Shown piece after piece: positions 16,428 to 25,400 of a stretch of 64,000 bases of DNA (its first letter is position 1; the number at the start of each line of letters is the position of its first letter). A program made the position numbers and the translations under genes. This stretch comes from Georgenia wutianyii. Its GTDB lineage: Bacteria > Actinomycetota > Actinomycetes > Actinomycetales > Actinomycetaceae. The DNA lies in NCBI RefSeq assembly GCF_006349365.1, contig NZ_CP040899.1, forward strand, positions 1,550,001-1,614,000, written 5' to 3'. Below the pieces are notes generated by a model, which worked only from the letters and a program-made list of their open reading frames with translations, was not told the DNA's origin and made no database searches.

Positions 16428-18639
16428 CCGCCAGGGCGAGGTTGCGCGAGGCGGTCGCGCCGGCCGTGACACGCACGACACCGGTGCTCTCCACGCGCCC
16501 GTCGATCGCCACCGAGACGGTGTAGGTCCCGGCGGGCAGGTCGGCGAAGAGGTAGTAGCCCGGCGTGTTGGCACCGCCGGGTGAGGACGGCGGGCGCGTG
16601 GTCGTCGTCGTGGTCCGGGTGGTGCGCCCGTCGGTGGCGGTGACGTCGACGCCGACGGCACCCCGGCCACCGTCGGTCACGATGCCCTCGATCCGCCCGG
16701 TGGCGGGGTGGAGGGTGACGGCGACCGGGGCGGGTGGGCCGTCCGTGAGGTCGACCGGGACCGAGACCGAGCGGTAGCCGGGGTGGGTGAAGGTGAGGGT
16801 GTAGGTGCCCGGGGCCAGGCCGCTGAGGGTGAAGCTGCCGACGTCGCCGGCGGTGAGGGTCGTCGCGGCGAGGGTGGTCTCGGCCCCGCCGGCGGTCACG
16901 GCGACGCCGCCCAGGCCGGCGCCGGTGGGCAGGGTGACGCGGCCGGTCACGGTGCCGGCGCCGCCGCGCAGCACGACGGCGAGGTCGGTGTGGGACTGTC
17001 CGGCCGTGAGGTCGACGACGGCGCTCGCGCTCGTGTAGCCCTCGAGGTCGAAGGTGAGGACGTAGGTGCCCGGTGTCGGCAGGCCGGGGACGACGAAGGT
17101 GCCGACCTGGCCGACGGTCGGGGTGCCGACGACGACCTCGGCGTCCGCGACCGTCGTGCGGACCGTGACGCCGCCGAGCGGCAGCACGCCGTCGGTCACG
17201 GTGCCGCTGATCTGCCCGGCGCCCGCCGCGAGGCGCACGTGCTGGGCGAAGCGCTGCTGGCCGCCGGTGATGCGCTCGGTGATGGTCGTCGGGGCGTACC
17301 CCTCGGCGGTGAACGTGAGCTCGTAGGTGCCCGGGGCGGGCAGCCGCGGCAGCACGTACGCGCCGTCCGGCCCGGCGGTGGTCTCGACGACGACCTCCTC
17401 ACCCTGCTCGGTCCACGTGGCGACCGCCCGCACGGTGGTCTCCACCGGCTGGGTCGTGTCCCCGACGTCGACGGTGCCCGCGATCTCACCGGGGTGCCCG
17501 ACGAGCGCGACGTCGAGCCCGCCGGTCAGCGTCTGCGCCTCGGCGGTGACCGTGTCGGCCCCCGCGGCGTCGGGCGCCGCGGGGTACCAGACCTCGTCGT
17601 AGCCGTCGGCCGCCACCCGCAGGAGGTAGCCGCCGGGGAACAGGCCGGCGATCTCGAAGCTGCCGTCGGCCTGGGTCGCGGCCGACCCGACGAGCACGAG
17701 GCCGTCGCGGCCGTGGCGCCACGCCTCGGTGGTGATGCGCCCCAGGCCCACGCCGTCGGTGTCGCCGACGACCGTGCCCGTGAGCGAGCCGCCGACACCG
17801 GCCGGCAGCAGCCCGTCCTTGGCGACGGCACCGGCGGGGGCGTCCGAGCCACCCGCGCCGTCCTGCCCCGTGGCGGCGAAGAAGGACGCGGGGGCCGTGC
17901 GGGTCATCGGGTCGGTGCCGAGCATGCCGAGGATGCCGAGGAGGAAGATGCCCGCCCAGACCGCGATGATGCCGAGCAGGACGAGCGCCGTGAGCAGGCC
18001 GCGCCCGACGGCGGGCCGCTGGGTGAAGGTGAGCGCGACGTGCTGCTCGACCCCCTCGGCGGTCGCGGTGACCCGCAGCGGCCGCTCGACGTCCGAGCCG
18101 AGCAGGTGGCGCGGACCGCGCACCTGGACGGCGCACGCGGCGACCGCGCCGGGCTCGACGTGTACCGCGGAGGGCGTGATCCGCGACTCGACGCTGCGGT
18201 CGGTGTCCGTGGCGCGCAGCGCGACGTCGAGCGGCACGTTCCCGGTGTTGCGCACCGCGAGCTCGAAGCCCGCGCGGCGCCCGGCGCGGACGGCCGAGGG
18301 CACCGCGGCGAGGGAGAGCGCGGGTCGTGCGCCGACGACGACGTCGAGGTCGTGGTGGGCGGGCACCGAGCCGGGTGCCTGCCCGTCGACCTCCACCGTC
18401 ACCGGGTGGGTGCCCGCTGGGAAGGTGTCGGGGACCGTGATCCGCACGTCGATCCGGCCGGTCGCGTCGGGGAAGAGCGCGAGGACGGGCGGGCTGGTCG
18501 TCACGTGGTCGGCCGGCAGCCCGAGGACCCGGGCGGAGATCGCGTCGATGACGGCGCCGGTGTTGACGACGTCGACGGGGACCTCCCCGGTCTCACCGGG
18601 CTGGACGCGCAGGACGTCGGTGGTGCTCAGTGCTCTCAT
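16420..18639 (-). CDS. Membrane-anchored carboxypeptidase-regulatory repeat protein (third paralogue)
   Basis: A 739-aa protein starting at ATG 18639 (MRALSTTDVLRVQPGETGEV), 7 bases after the DUF4255 stop. It has the same plan as its two neighbours: N-terminal Ig-like domains (~1-200), a membrane helix at ~213-238 (LLTALVLLGIIAVWAGIFLL), then about five carboxypeptidase-regulatory domains (FPGGYLLRVAADGYDEVWYP, PGTYELTFTAEGYAP, PGTYTLTFTHPGYRS). No cleavable signal peptide or sortase motif is seen. Being first of three paralogues directly behind a known eCIS gene argues that all three serve the particle, perhaps as a membrane scaffold. Confidence 0.8.
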   Translation of the reverse strand: MRALSTTDVLRVQPGETGEVPVDVVNTGAVIDAISARVLGLPADHVTTSPPVLALFPDATGRIDVRITVPDTFPAGTHPVTVEVDGQAPGSVPAHHDLDVVVGARPALSLAAVPSAVRAGRRAGFELAVRNTGNVPLDVALRATDTDRSVESRITPSAVHVEPGAVAACAVQVRGPRHLLGSDVERPLRVTATAEGVEQHVALTFTQRPAVGRGLLTALVLLGIIAVWAGIFLLGILGMLGTDPMTRTAPASFFAATGQDGAGGSDAPAGAVAKDGLLPAGVGGSLTGTVVGDTDGVGLGRITTEAWRHGRDGLVLVGSAATQADGSFEIAGLFPGGYLLRVAADGYDEVWYPAAPDAAGADTVTAEAQTLTGGLDVALVGHPGEIAGTVDVGDTTQPVETTVRAVATWTEQGEEVVVETTAGPDGAYVLPRLPAPGTYELTFTAEGYAPTTITERITGGQQRFAQHVRLAAGAGQISGTVTDGVLPLGGVTVRTTVADAEVVVGTPTVGQVGTFVVPGLPTPGTYVLTFDLEGYTSASAVVDLTAGQSHTDLAVVLRGGAGTVTGRVTLPTGAGLGGVAVTAGGAETTLAATTLTAGDVGSFTLSGLAPGTYTLTFTHPGYRSVSVPVDLTDGPPAPVAVTLHPATGRIEGIVTDGGRGAVGVDVTATDGRTTRTTTTTTRPPSSPGGANTPGYYLFADLPAGTYTVSVAIDGRVESTGVVRVTAGATASRNLALAGG

Positions 18640-18646
18640 GCGGGCG

Positions 18647-19303
18647 TCACGACCGCCCCTCGGTGAGCGCGGAGCGGACCAGGCCGCCACCCGAGCGGCG
18701 CACCGGGCCGGCGGCCTCCGCGGCGGCGTCGCGCGCCGTCGCGGGGCGGTGCGGGACGGGGGCGGCGAGGCCCTCGACCGAGGAGACGCCGGTGGCGGCG
18801 GGCTGCCAGCCGAAGGCGTCGCTGGCCATCGTGACGACGAGGGTGAACGCCGCGCGGTGGTTGCTGCCCAGCGCCGCCCACAGCTCGCGCGGACGGTTGA
18901 CCTCGTCGCTCGCCAGGGAGAGCTGGACCGAGGAGGTGAGCGTGGCCGGCAGGTGCGCCGCGGGGACGGTCTGGTGGGAGAGGAACCGGGTGAGCACGTC
19001 ACCCAGGAGCTGGTGCTCGTCGCGGGTGCTGCCCGCCCACGCGCTCACGAGGTAGGACAGCTGGACGAGCGGGAGCGAGGGGCGCCGCTCGGTGCCGCCG
19101 GGGCCGCTGCGCGCCGCCGGTGGCAGCGGGGGCAGCGGGCTGCGTGCGACGGCGTAGAGGAAGAGGTTGACCGTGACCCGGTTGACCTGCGCCGACCACG
19201 CGCCCGACGGCGCCTCGAAGGAGACGTCGCCGACCTCCTCGGGCAGCGGCAGCGTGGCGCGCAGGAGCGCCTCGAGGCCGTCCTCGACCGTGGGAATGAG
19301 CAC
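18647..19303 (-). CDS. DUF4255 (Pvc16 N-terminal-like) eCIS protein
   Basis: A 218-aa protein beginning at GTG 19303, with AGGAG a few bases upstream. The N-terminal half matches the DUF4255 pattern found in nearly all eCIS clusters: VEDGLEALLRATLP at the start, VNLFLYAV, then LVQLSYLVSAW and a helical segment around HQLLGDVLTRFL. Family members (Afp16/Pvc16) cap the tube and sheath and set particle length. The C-terminal ~45 residues are low complexity. A 17-base palindrome lies upstream and may control this gene and the three membrane proteins that follow. Confidence 0.85.
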   Translation of the reverse strand: MLIPTVEDGLEALLRATLPLPEEVGDVSFEAPSGAWSAQVNRVTVNLFLYAVARSPLPPLPPAARSGPGGTERRPSLPLVQLSYLVSAWAGSTRDEHQLLGDVLTRFLSHQTVPAAHLPATLTSSVQLSLASDEVNRPRELWAALGSNHRAAFTLVVTMASDAFGWQPAATGVSSVEGLAAPVPHRPATARDAAAEAAGPVRRSGGGLVRSALTEGRS

Positions 19304-19394
19304 GTGGGATCTCCTGGAGGGCGCGGGCCCTGGGCGCACGACAGGGCAGGACGATGGCGAGAGCGAGCGTAGGAACGGGCGGCCGGGACGGGCA

Positions 19395-19411
19395 TCGGTA
19401 ATCGCTACCGA
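19395..19411 (-). promoter_or_regulatory. Inverted repeat TCGGTA-N5-TACCGA upstream of the DUF4255 operon
   Basis: This is a perfect 6-base inverted repeat with a 5-base spacer, about 92-108 bases upstream of the DUF4255 start. Read on the reverse strand it contains GGTAGCGATTACCG, which matches two forward copies in front of the ATPase and DUF4157 genes. The match across three sites of one cluster suggests a shared regulator or promoter element; this is inference. Confidence 0.5.
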
Positions 19412-19414
19412 ACC

Positions 19415-19807
19415 TCAGGCCTCTGTGGTGCGGACCGCTCCCGGGTTGAGGATCTGGACGACCCCGCCGTAGGCGCACGCACACGTGGCACCGGCGGTGA
19501 GCGCCGGACTGCCGGCGACCGTGGTCGCCGCCGCCCCGCCCGTCCACGGCGTGCCGGTGGCCGGGACGCAGGGCATCGGGGTGAGCACGCCGAGCGCCGC
19601 GGCCGTCGCGGCGGCGACCATCGGGTTGGAGGGAGAGCTGCACATGCCGAAGGGCAGGATGTTGACCAGCGGGACGGAGTCGGTCACGGTGGCCGCAGGG
19701 CGGCCCTCGACGAGCACGCGCGAGACCGGCAGCACGTTGAGCGGGGCGGGGGACAGGCCCATGCTGCACTGGAGCATGGCGGTGGAGACGGCGGCTGGAC
19801 GGCCCAT
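19415..19807 (-). CDS. PAAR-like protein (DUF4280 family)
   Basis: A 130-aa protein, Gly/Ala/Val-rich, with the PAAR-like layout. An N-terminal AMLQCSMGLSPAPL stretch holds one conserved Cys, short beta hairpins follow, and Cys residues recur near residues 55, 79, 110 and 112 (FGMCSS, PMPCVP, ATCACAYGG). PAAR and DUF4280 proteins form the sharpened tip on the VgrG trimer and can carry effectors. Its presence in an eCIS cluster with a VgrG supports that role. It sits 18 bases downstream of the lipoprotein gene and ends 4 bases before the upstream palindrome of the next unit. Confidence 0.75.
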   Translation of the reverse strand: MGRPAAVSTAMLQCSMGLSPAPLNVLPVSRVLVEGRPAATVTDSVPLVNILPFGMCSSPSNPMVAAATAAALGVLTPMPCVPATGTPWTGGAAATTVAGSPALTAGATCACAYGGVVQILNPGAVRTTEA

Positions 19808-19825
19808 GTCAGCGCCCCTCGACGG

Positions 19826-20290
19826 TCACAGCGCGCTGTCCCGCACGGTGGCGGTCAGTGGCTCGCCGGTCGTCGTGACGAAGCACGTGACCTCCCGGTC
19901 CCCGTCCTGCTCCCAGCTGCGCGCGGAGGGCAGGAGGTAGGTGAGGAAGAGGCTCGAGTCGCGGTAGTCCACGCCGACGTAGCCGGCGAACTCCGCCGCG
20001 CAGGAGCCGTCGGCGAAGTCCTTGAGCGCGCCGTCGCCGGGGTAGCCCTCCGTGCCCTCGCCGGTGACGTAGTCGACGACGGCGTAGGCCTCCTGGTCGT
20101 GGGCGCTGTCGCACGGCACCCGCGTGATCTCGGTGAGCTCGGCGACGATCTCCTCCGGCGCGAGGAAGCACTCACCCGGTGCGGCGTCGAACACCGACAC
20201 CTGCTCGGGCCCCTGCCCGAACAGGGAGCAGCCCGTGAGGGCCGCGCCCGTGAGTACCGCCACGGCGGCCGGCGCCAGGCGTCTGCGCAT
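19826..20290 (-). CDS. Lipoprotein with septum-formation-type domain
   Basis: A 154-aa protein with a lipoprotein signal peptide: basic start, hydrophobic run, and lipobox LTGC at residues ~18-21. The mature part resembles the actinobacterial septum-formation domain: DAAPGECF, then VPCDSAHDQEAYAV, then C-terminal DREVTCFVTT, with Cys residues that could pair outside the membrane. AAGGAGATGGG precedes the ATG. It lies upstream of the PAAR-like gene on the same strand and is divergent from the eCIS ATPase, so it probably belongs to the cluster. Its role there is unknown. Confidence 0.7.
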   Translation of the reverse strand: MRRRLAPAAVAVLTGAALTGCSLFGQGPEQVSVFDAAPGECFLAPEEIVAELTEITRVPCDSAHDQEAYAVVDYVTGEGTEGYPGDGALKDFADGSCAAEFAGYVGVDYRDSSLFLTYLLPSARSWEQDGDREVTCFVTTTGEPLTATVRDSAL

Positions 20291-20382
20291 CCCATCTCCT
20301 TCACTCGTGTGCGCTGTCGAACCTAGCCGCGCGGCCGACTCGTCCTCATCAGTAGTTGTTGCGCAACTTCCGCCTCATTTGC

Positions 20383-20397
20383 GTAGTGATTGCCGTA
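20383..20397 (+). promoter_or_regulatory. GTAGTGATTGCCGTA motif upstream of the eCIS ATPase
   Basis: The motif lies 85 bases upstream of the ATPase start, in the 177-base divergent region shared with the lipoprotein gene. It differs by one base from GTAGCGATTGCCGTA, located 86 bases before the DUF4157 start. An inverted repeat AGTTG-ttgcg-CAACT lies just upstream (20354-20368). It could be a -10/-35 region or an operator; no known regulator is assigned. Confidence 0.5.
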
Positions 20398-20467
20398 GCC
20401 GCCCCGGGCGGCCGGGCGGGACGCTGGAGCAACCGCCGCACCGGGCGGGCGGGACTGGAGGCAGTGG

Positions 20468-22375
20468 ATGAGGGAGCTCGTCGCCGCGCTCGCGCGCGCG
20501 CTGGAGCGCCGGCCCGGCCTGCCCGCCACCGCCCACGCCGCGCTCGCCGCACTCGAGGCCGACGCCGCGGACCTCACCGCCGTGGACGGCCCGCTCGAGG
20601 AGGTCGCCGGCCGGCTCGGCCTCGGCGGGCTGGACAGCGGGCTCCTGGCCGTCGCCCTCGCGCCCGAGCTGCACCCCTCGGCGCACCTGCTCCTCGGTCT
20701 CCTCTCCGGCGACGACGGCGCCGCCCGCCCGTCCGTGGCTCTCGCCCTCGAGCTCACCGGCTCCTCGACGCTGGCGCCCGCCCCGCGCCGCCGGCTCGGC
20801 CTGCGCGCTCCACTGCGTCGCTTCGGGCTCCTCGACGTCCTCGGGGAGGACGTCCTGCTCTCACGGCGGCTGCGCGTCGCCGACCGGGTGGTCGCCCACC
20901 TGCTCGGGGACGACACCGTGCCCGCCGCGCTCGCCCCGCTGCTCGCGCCCGCCCTGCCGGTCACCGTCGAGGGCACGAGCGAGCTCGCGGGCTCGCTCGC
21001 CGGCGGCGCCGGACTCTGCTGGGTCAGCGCCCCGCCCGGCACCGCCGGCACCGCGCTCGCGGTGGCCGCCTGCCTGGAGCTCGACGTGCTGTGCCTCGTC
21101 GCCGACCTCACCCGCCCCGGCGCCCCCGACGCCGCCGACACCGCCGGCGTGCGGCAGACCGTCCGGGGCCTGGTCCTCGAGGCGGCGCTCGGCGGCGCCG
21201 TGCTCGTCCTCGCCGGGGCGGAGACCGCCGCGCCGGCCATGGACCTGCTCGCGGACGCCCCCGTCCCCGTCGTCGCCGTCGGGTCACGCCCGTGGGACGC
21301 CCGCTGGCACGCCTCCCTGCCGCCGGTGGTCACGGCGCCCCGGCTCACCACCGAGCAGCGGCGCCAGGAGTGGCGCACCGTGCTCGGCGGCGCCGACCCC
21401 GGTCCCGAGGTCACCGCGCTGCGCCTGGATGCCGAGCAGATCCACCTCGTCGGGCGCGCCGCCCGCGAGGAGGCGGCGGCCCGCGGGAAGCAGCTCTCGC
21501 CCGGTCTCGTCGCGGCGACCGCCCGCCGGCTGGGCCGCTCCACCCGCGCCGGGCACGGCGGCGGGACCGCCACGCTCGGCGACCTCGTGCTGCCCGCGCA
21601 CGCCCGGGACGAGGTCGAGCGCCTCATCAGCTGGGCGCGGCACCGGGACGACGTGCTCGCCCTGGGGGACCTCCAGGGCAAGGGCGGCAAGGGCGGCGGC
21701 ATCGCGGCCCTGTTCTCCGGCAGCCCCGGGACCGGCAAGACCCTCGCCGCGCACGTCGTCGCGGACGCCCTGGGGATGGACCTGTTCCAGGTCGACCTGT
21801 CGGCTGTGGTCGACAAGTACATCGGGGAGACGGAGAAGAACCTCGAACGCGTCTTCACCGAGGCGGAGTCGCTCAACTGCGTGCTCTTCTTCGACGAGGC
21901 CGACGCCGTCTTCGGCTCCCGCTCGGCGGTGTCCGACGCCAAGGACCGCTACGCCAACCAGGAGGTCGCCTACCTCCTCCAGCGCATGGAGGCCTTCGAC
22001 GGCATCACCGTCCTCGCCACGAACCTGCGCGGCAACCTCGACCAGGCCTTCGCCCGCCGCCTGCACTTCATGATCCACTTCCCAGACCCGGACGCCGGGA
22101 CCCGGCGCCGGCTGTGGGAGCACCACCTCGCCCCGCTCGCGCTCGACCCGCACGACCCCGTCGACCTCGACGTCCTCGCCGAGCACGTCGAGCTCGCGGG
22201 CGGCGACATCCGCAACATCGTGCTCGCCGCGACGTTCGAGGCGGTCGCCCGCGACCGGCCGGTGGGCATGGCCCACCTCGGGGGCGCGACCGTGCGGGAG
22301 TACGGCAAGCTCGGCCGGCGCCCACCCGCCGTCGTGCTCGCTGCGGCGACGTCCCTCACGCCGCTCGTTCAGTAG
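20468..22375 (+). CDS. AAA+ ATPase of the eCIS cluster (Afp15/Pvc15-like)
   Basis: A 635-aa protein. The first ~370 residues are an Ala/Leu-rich helical region with a degenerate ATPase-like fold. The C-terminal AAA+ module has Walker A GSPGTGKT near residue 417, Walker B VLFFDEAD near 472, sensor-1 ATNLRGNLDQAF near 520 and an Arg finger region FARRLHF. Every complete eCIS locus has one such ATPase; it is thought to assist assembly or to load cargo. The gene starts a forward unit together with the DUF4157 effector candidate and the YbjN-like gene. The stop codon overlaps the second copy of the shared motif. Confidence 0.9.
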   Translation: MRELVAALARALERRPGLPATAHAALAALEADAADLTAVDGPLEEVAGRLGLGGLDSGLLAVALAPELHPSAHLLLGLLSGDDGAARPSVALALELTGSSTLAPAPRRRLGLRAPLRRFGLLDVLGEDVLLSRRLRVADRVVAHLLGDDTVPAALAPLLAPALPVTVEGTSELAGSLAGGAGLCWVSAPPGTAGTALAVAACLELDVLCLVADLTRPGAPDAADTAGVRQTVRGLVLEAALGGAVLVLAGAETAAPAMDLLADAPVPVVAVGSRPWDARWHASLPPVVTAPRLTTEQRRQEWRTVLGGADPGPEVTALRLDAEQIHLVGRAAREEAAARGKQLSPGLVAATARRLGRSTRAGHGGGTATLGDLVLPAHARDEVERLISWARHRDDVLALGDLQGKGGKGGGIAALFSGSPGTGKTLAAHVVADALGMDLFQVDLSAVVDKYIGETEKNLERVFTEAESLNCVLFFDEADAVFGSRSAVSDAKDRYANQEVAYLLQRMEAFDGITVLATNLRGNLDQAFARRLHFMIHFPDPDAGTRRRLWEHHLAPLALDPHDPVDLDVLAEHVELAGGDIRNIVLAATFEAVARDRPVGMAHLGGATVREYGKLGRRPPAVVLAAATSLTPLVQ

Positions 22376-22386
22376 CGATTGCCGTA
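22372..22386 (+). promoter_or_regulatory. GTAGCGATTGCCGTA motif between the ATPase and DUF4157 genes
   Basis: The motif overlaps the ATPase stop codon and lies 86 bases before the DUF4157 start. It is the second forward copy and matches the reverse-strand copy at 19395-19411 in its core. The equal spacing to two different start codons favours a promoter or operator rather than chance. It suggests the effector gene can be expressed separately from the ATPase. Confidence 0.5.
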
Positions 22387-22457
22387 GCGCACCGCACCGC
22401 ACCGCAGCGAGGCTGCTGACAGCCACGCCCCGCTCGACCAGACCACAGGAGGCAGCC

Positions 22458-25400
22458 GTGAGCACGTCCCGCGTCCACGAGACCGCCCGCACCCCCGTGC
22501 TCGACGTCGCCGAGCAGACCCCCGAGGCCGCCGGACCGGCGCGTCCCGTCCCGCTCGCCGGGGTGGCCGCCCTCACGGTGGGGGCGGCCGACGACCGTGC
22601 CGAGCACGACGCCGACGTCCTCGCCGACCGGGCGCTGCGACGCCTGCACGCCGGCGCGGGGGAGGAGGACGCGCAGCAGCACCGGCACGGGGCAGGCTGT
22701 GGCCACCTGCGCCGGTCCGCGGCGGCCCCAGCGCCGGGCGCCGTCGTCGGGCGTGAGGGAGGGGACCTCGACGCCGCCACCACCGCCGCCATCGAGGGCC
22801 GCCGCGGCAGGGGCGCCCCGCTGCCCGGCGGTGTCCGTCGCTCCATGGAGAGCGCATTCGGCACCCGCCTGGGCCACGTGCGCGTCCACACCGATCCCGC
22901 CGCGGCCGGACTCAACGCCCGGGTCGCCGCCCGCGCGTTCACCACGGGGAGCGACATCTTCTTCGGCGCCGGACAGTTCGCCCCTGGCACGCCGGAGGGC
23001 CGCCAGGTCCTGGCCCACGAGCTGGCGCACGTCGTCTCGGAGCCGGGCCCCGGCGTCCACCGCCTGTTCGGCGGGATCGGCAGGGCAGCCTCCCGGGTGA
23101 AGAACAGCGTCCTGCACCCGCGCGAGACGCCGACGGAGCGGGCGGCGCGCGAGATCGAGGAGGAGCGCAAGCGGCAGGACAAGGACGCCCGCAAGAAGCG
23201 CGAGGAGGAGGAGCGCGCCGGGGTCAAGCGCTCCAAGGTCCTCGAGACGAGCGAGCGGGCCGCACTCAAGCAGTCGCGCAAGGACGGTGTCGCCGGCAGG
23301 ACGGCGATGACGTCGGCCGTCTACGGCGAGGGGACCGAGTGGAGCGACCCGGTCGAGCGCCACGCCGGGCTCGCCGAGGCCGGCAGCCACCTCGGCGTCC
23401 TCCAGCAGATGTTCGAGGACGCCCTGCGCTTCGAGAAGGCCGCCGTCAGCCACCTCGTCAAGGAGCACGCGGGGGACCCGACGTGGACGGACGAGCGGAT
23501 CGCCGACCAGGCCTACCGGGAGACGTGGCTCGAGGGCCTGCCCGCCGAGCACCTCAAGCACGTGCGCCCGCCCCGGGAGACCGCGGCCGAGCGACTCGTC
23601 ATCGACGTACGCCGGGCGCGCACGGCCGCGAACGTGCGCAAGACCGTCAACGACGAGGCCGCCGCGAGGACCGCCGCCGCCTCCGTCATGGGCACCCTGC
23701 TGCCGCCGGAGGTCGAGGCCGTCTACGAGAGCTACGTCAGCCACATCGACGCCGCGATGCAGGCCGACCCGACGCTCGACCCGCTCACCGCCGCCGCCCA
23801 GGGGGAGGCCGTCGTGTGGGCGACGACGGTCGCCAAGATCCGCACGAAGCGGCCCCCGCAGGGCTCGGCGCTCGACCTCGCGGCGATCGACCAGGCCCGC
23901 GAGCGCCTCGGGCTGCGGCAGCCCCCGGCCCCGGACGAGCGCGACACCCTCACGCGGGCGGAGGACGCGGTGGGGACGGTCGGCGGCTACGCCGGCACCG
24001 GGAGCACCGTGGCAGGACTGCTCGTCTCCGCCGGAGGAGCGCTCGTCAAGGACCCGGAGGAGACGAAGAAGCCGGAGGCGGAGTCGCCCGGTCTGCTCGC
24101 CAAGGGCCTGAGCAAGCTCCCCCTCCACTCCGAGATCACCGGCGCCCAGAAGCAGGTCGCCGCGAAGCAGCGGTCCAAGCCCTCCGACCCGCTGACCACC
24201 AAGGACAACGTCATCGCCGGGATCACCTCGGTCCGGGAGATCGTCACCGGCCTCACCGGCGCGGTCCAGTCCGCTCTCAAGTTCGCCAAGGCGACGAAGC
24301 GGGCCTACGAGGACCCCGACCCCCGCAAGGCGCTGGCCGCCGCCAAGGCAGGGGTCGACGGGCTCAAGGGCCTCAACAGCACGGCCAGGTCGACCGCCAA
24401 CCTCGCCAAGGCGATCTCCCCGTCGGTCACCGAGTCCGTCGGCAAGGTCATCCCCGGGTTCAACATCGCCGGTGCGGCCCTCGGCGTCGTGAGCAACGCC
24501 ATCGACCTGGCCGACAGGTCCCTGCGGCTGGGGCAGACGAACGAGACGATCTTCCAGGCCCGCAGCAGGGACAAGGCGGCCACCGCCGTCGACGTCCTCG
24601 TCCACCCGATGCTCGGCCTCGCGCAGAGCTACACCAAGCAGGTGGAGAAGGCGTCCTGGGACACCGGCGTGGCCGTCTCCGACCTCGCGACGGCGATCGC
24701 CACGGTCGCCAGCGGCGGCGGCTACGGCATCCCCGCCGCGGTCCAGGCCGGGGTCAAGCTGCTCGACACCCTGCACAGCCTCGGCCACTTCGTGGCCGAC
24801 GAGGTCCTCGTCGAGATCGCGCGCACCGCCGAGCGGGAGTCCGCGGTCCTCCACCTCGAGGGTGGTGCGGAGAACGAGCTGCGCAAGCACCCGGCGATGG
24901 CGGTGGACGGCATCATCATGCGCGCCGTCCGCGGGGACCAGGTCGCCCAGTCGTTCCTCGCCACCTACGAGGTCGACGGCCGGCCGATCAGCCTCGCCAT
25001 GCTGCGCGCACTGGACGCCCCCGACCTCGGCGCCGACGCCGGCGTGGAGGACGGCTTCCTCACCATCCGCAACGCGGTGCTCGACGACCTCGGCGCCGAG
25101 GCCGACCCCCAGCACGCCTACACCACGTACAAGAAGAAGGCCGGCGCGTTCCTCGGCGGGGTCCGCGCCTCGTGGCGCACCACCGGCGACCTCGCCACCA
25201 AGCGCAACAAGATGGACGACGCCGCCACCGGCGGGGCGAAGGGGCACCGCGGTCTCGCGTGGCGGCTGAAGATGATGCTGCGCGGGCAGGAGGCCACCAC
25301 CCGGTCGGTCAACAGGACCGCCGTCCTGTGGACCCACGCGACCGGCGGCGTGGACACCGAGGGGGCGGCCGTCGTGTGCGGCACGCACGTCCTGCCGGCG

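Noticed and set aside
19415..19807. Complete PAAR domain with the usual metal site
   Set aside because: The classic His-His-His-Cys pattern is not visible. The Cys pattern fits the DUF4280 PAAR-like group better.
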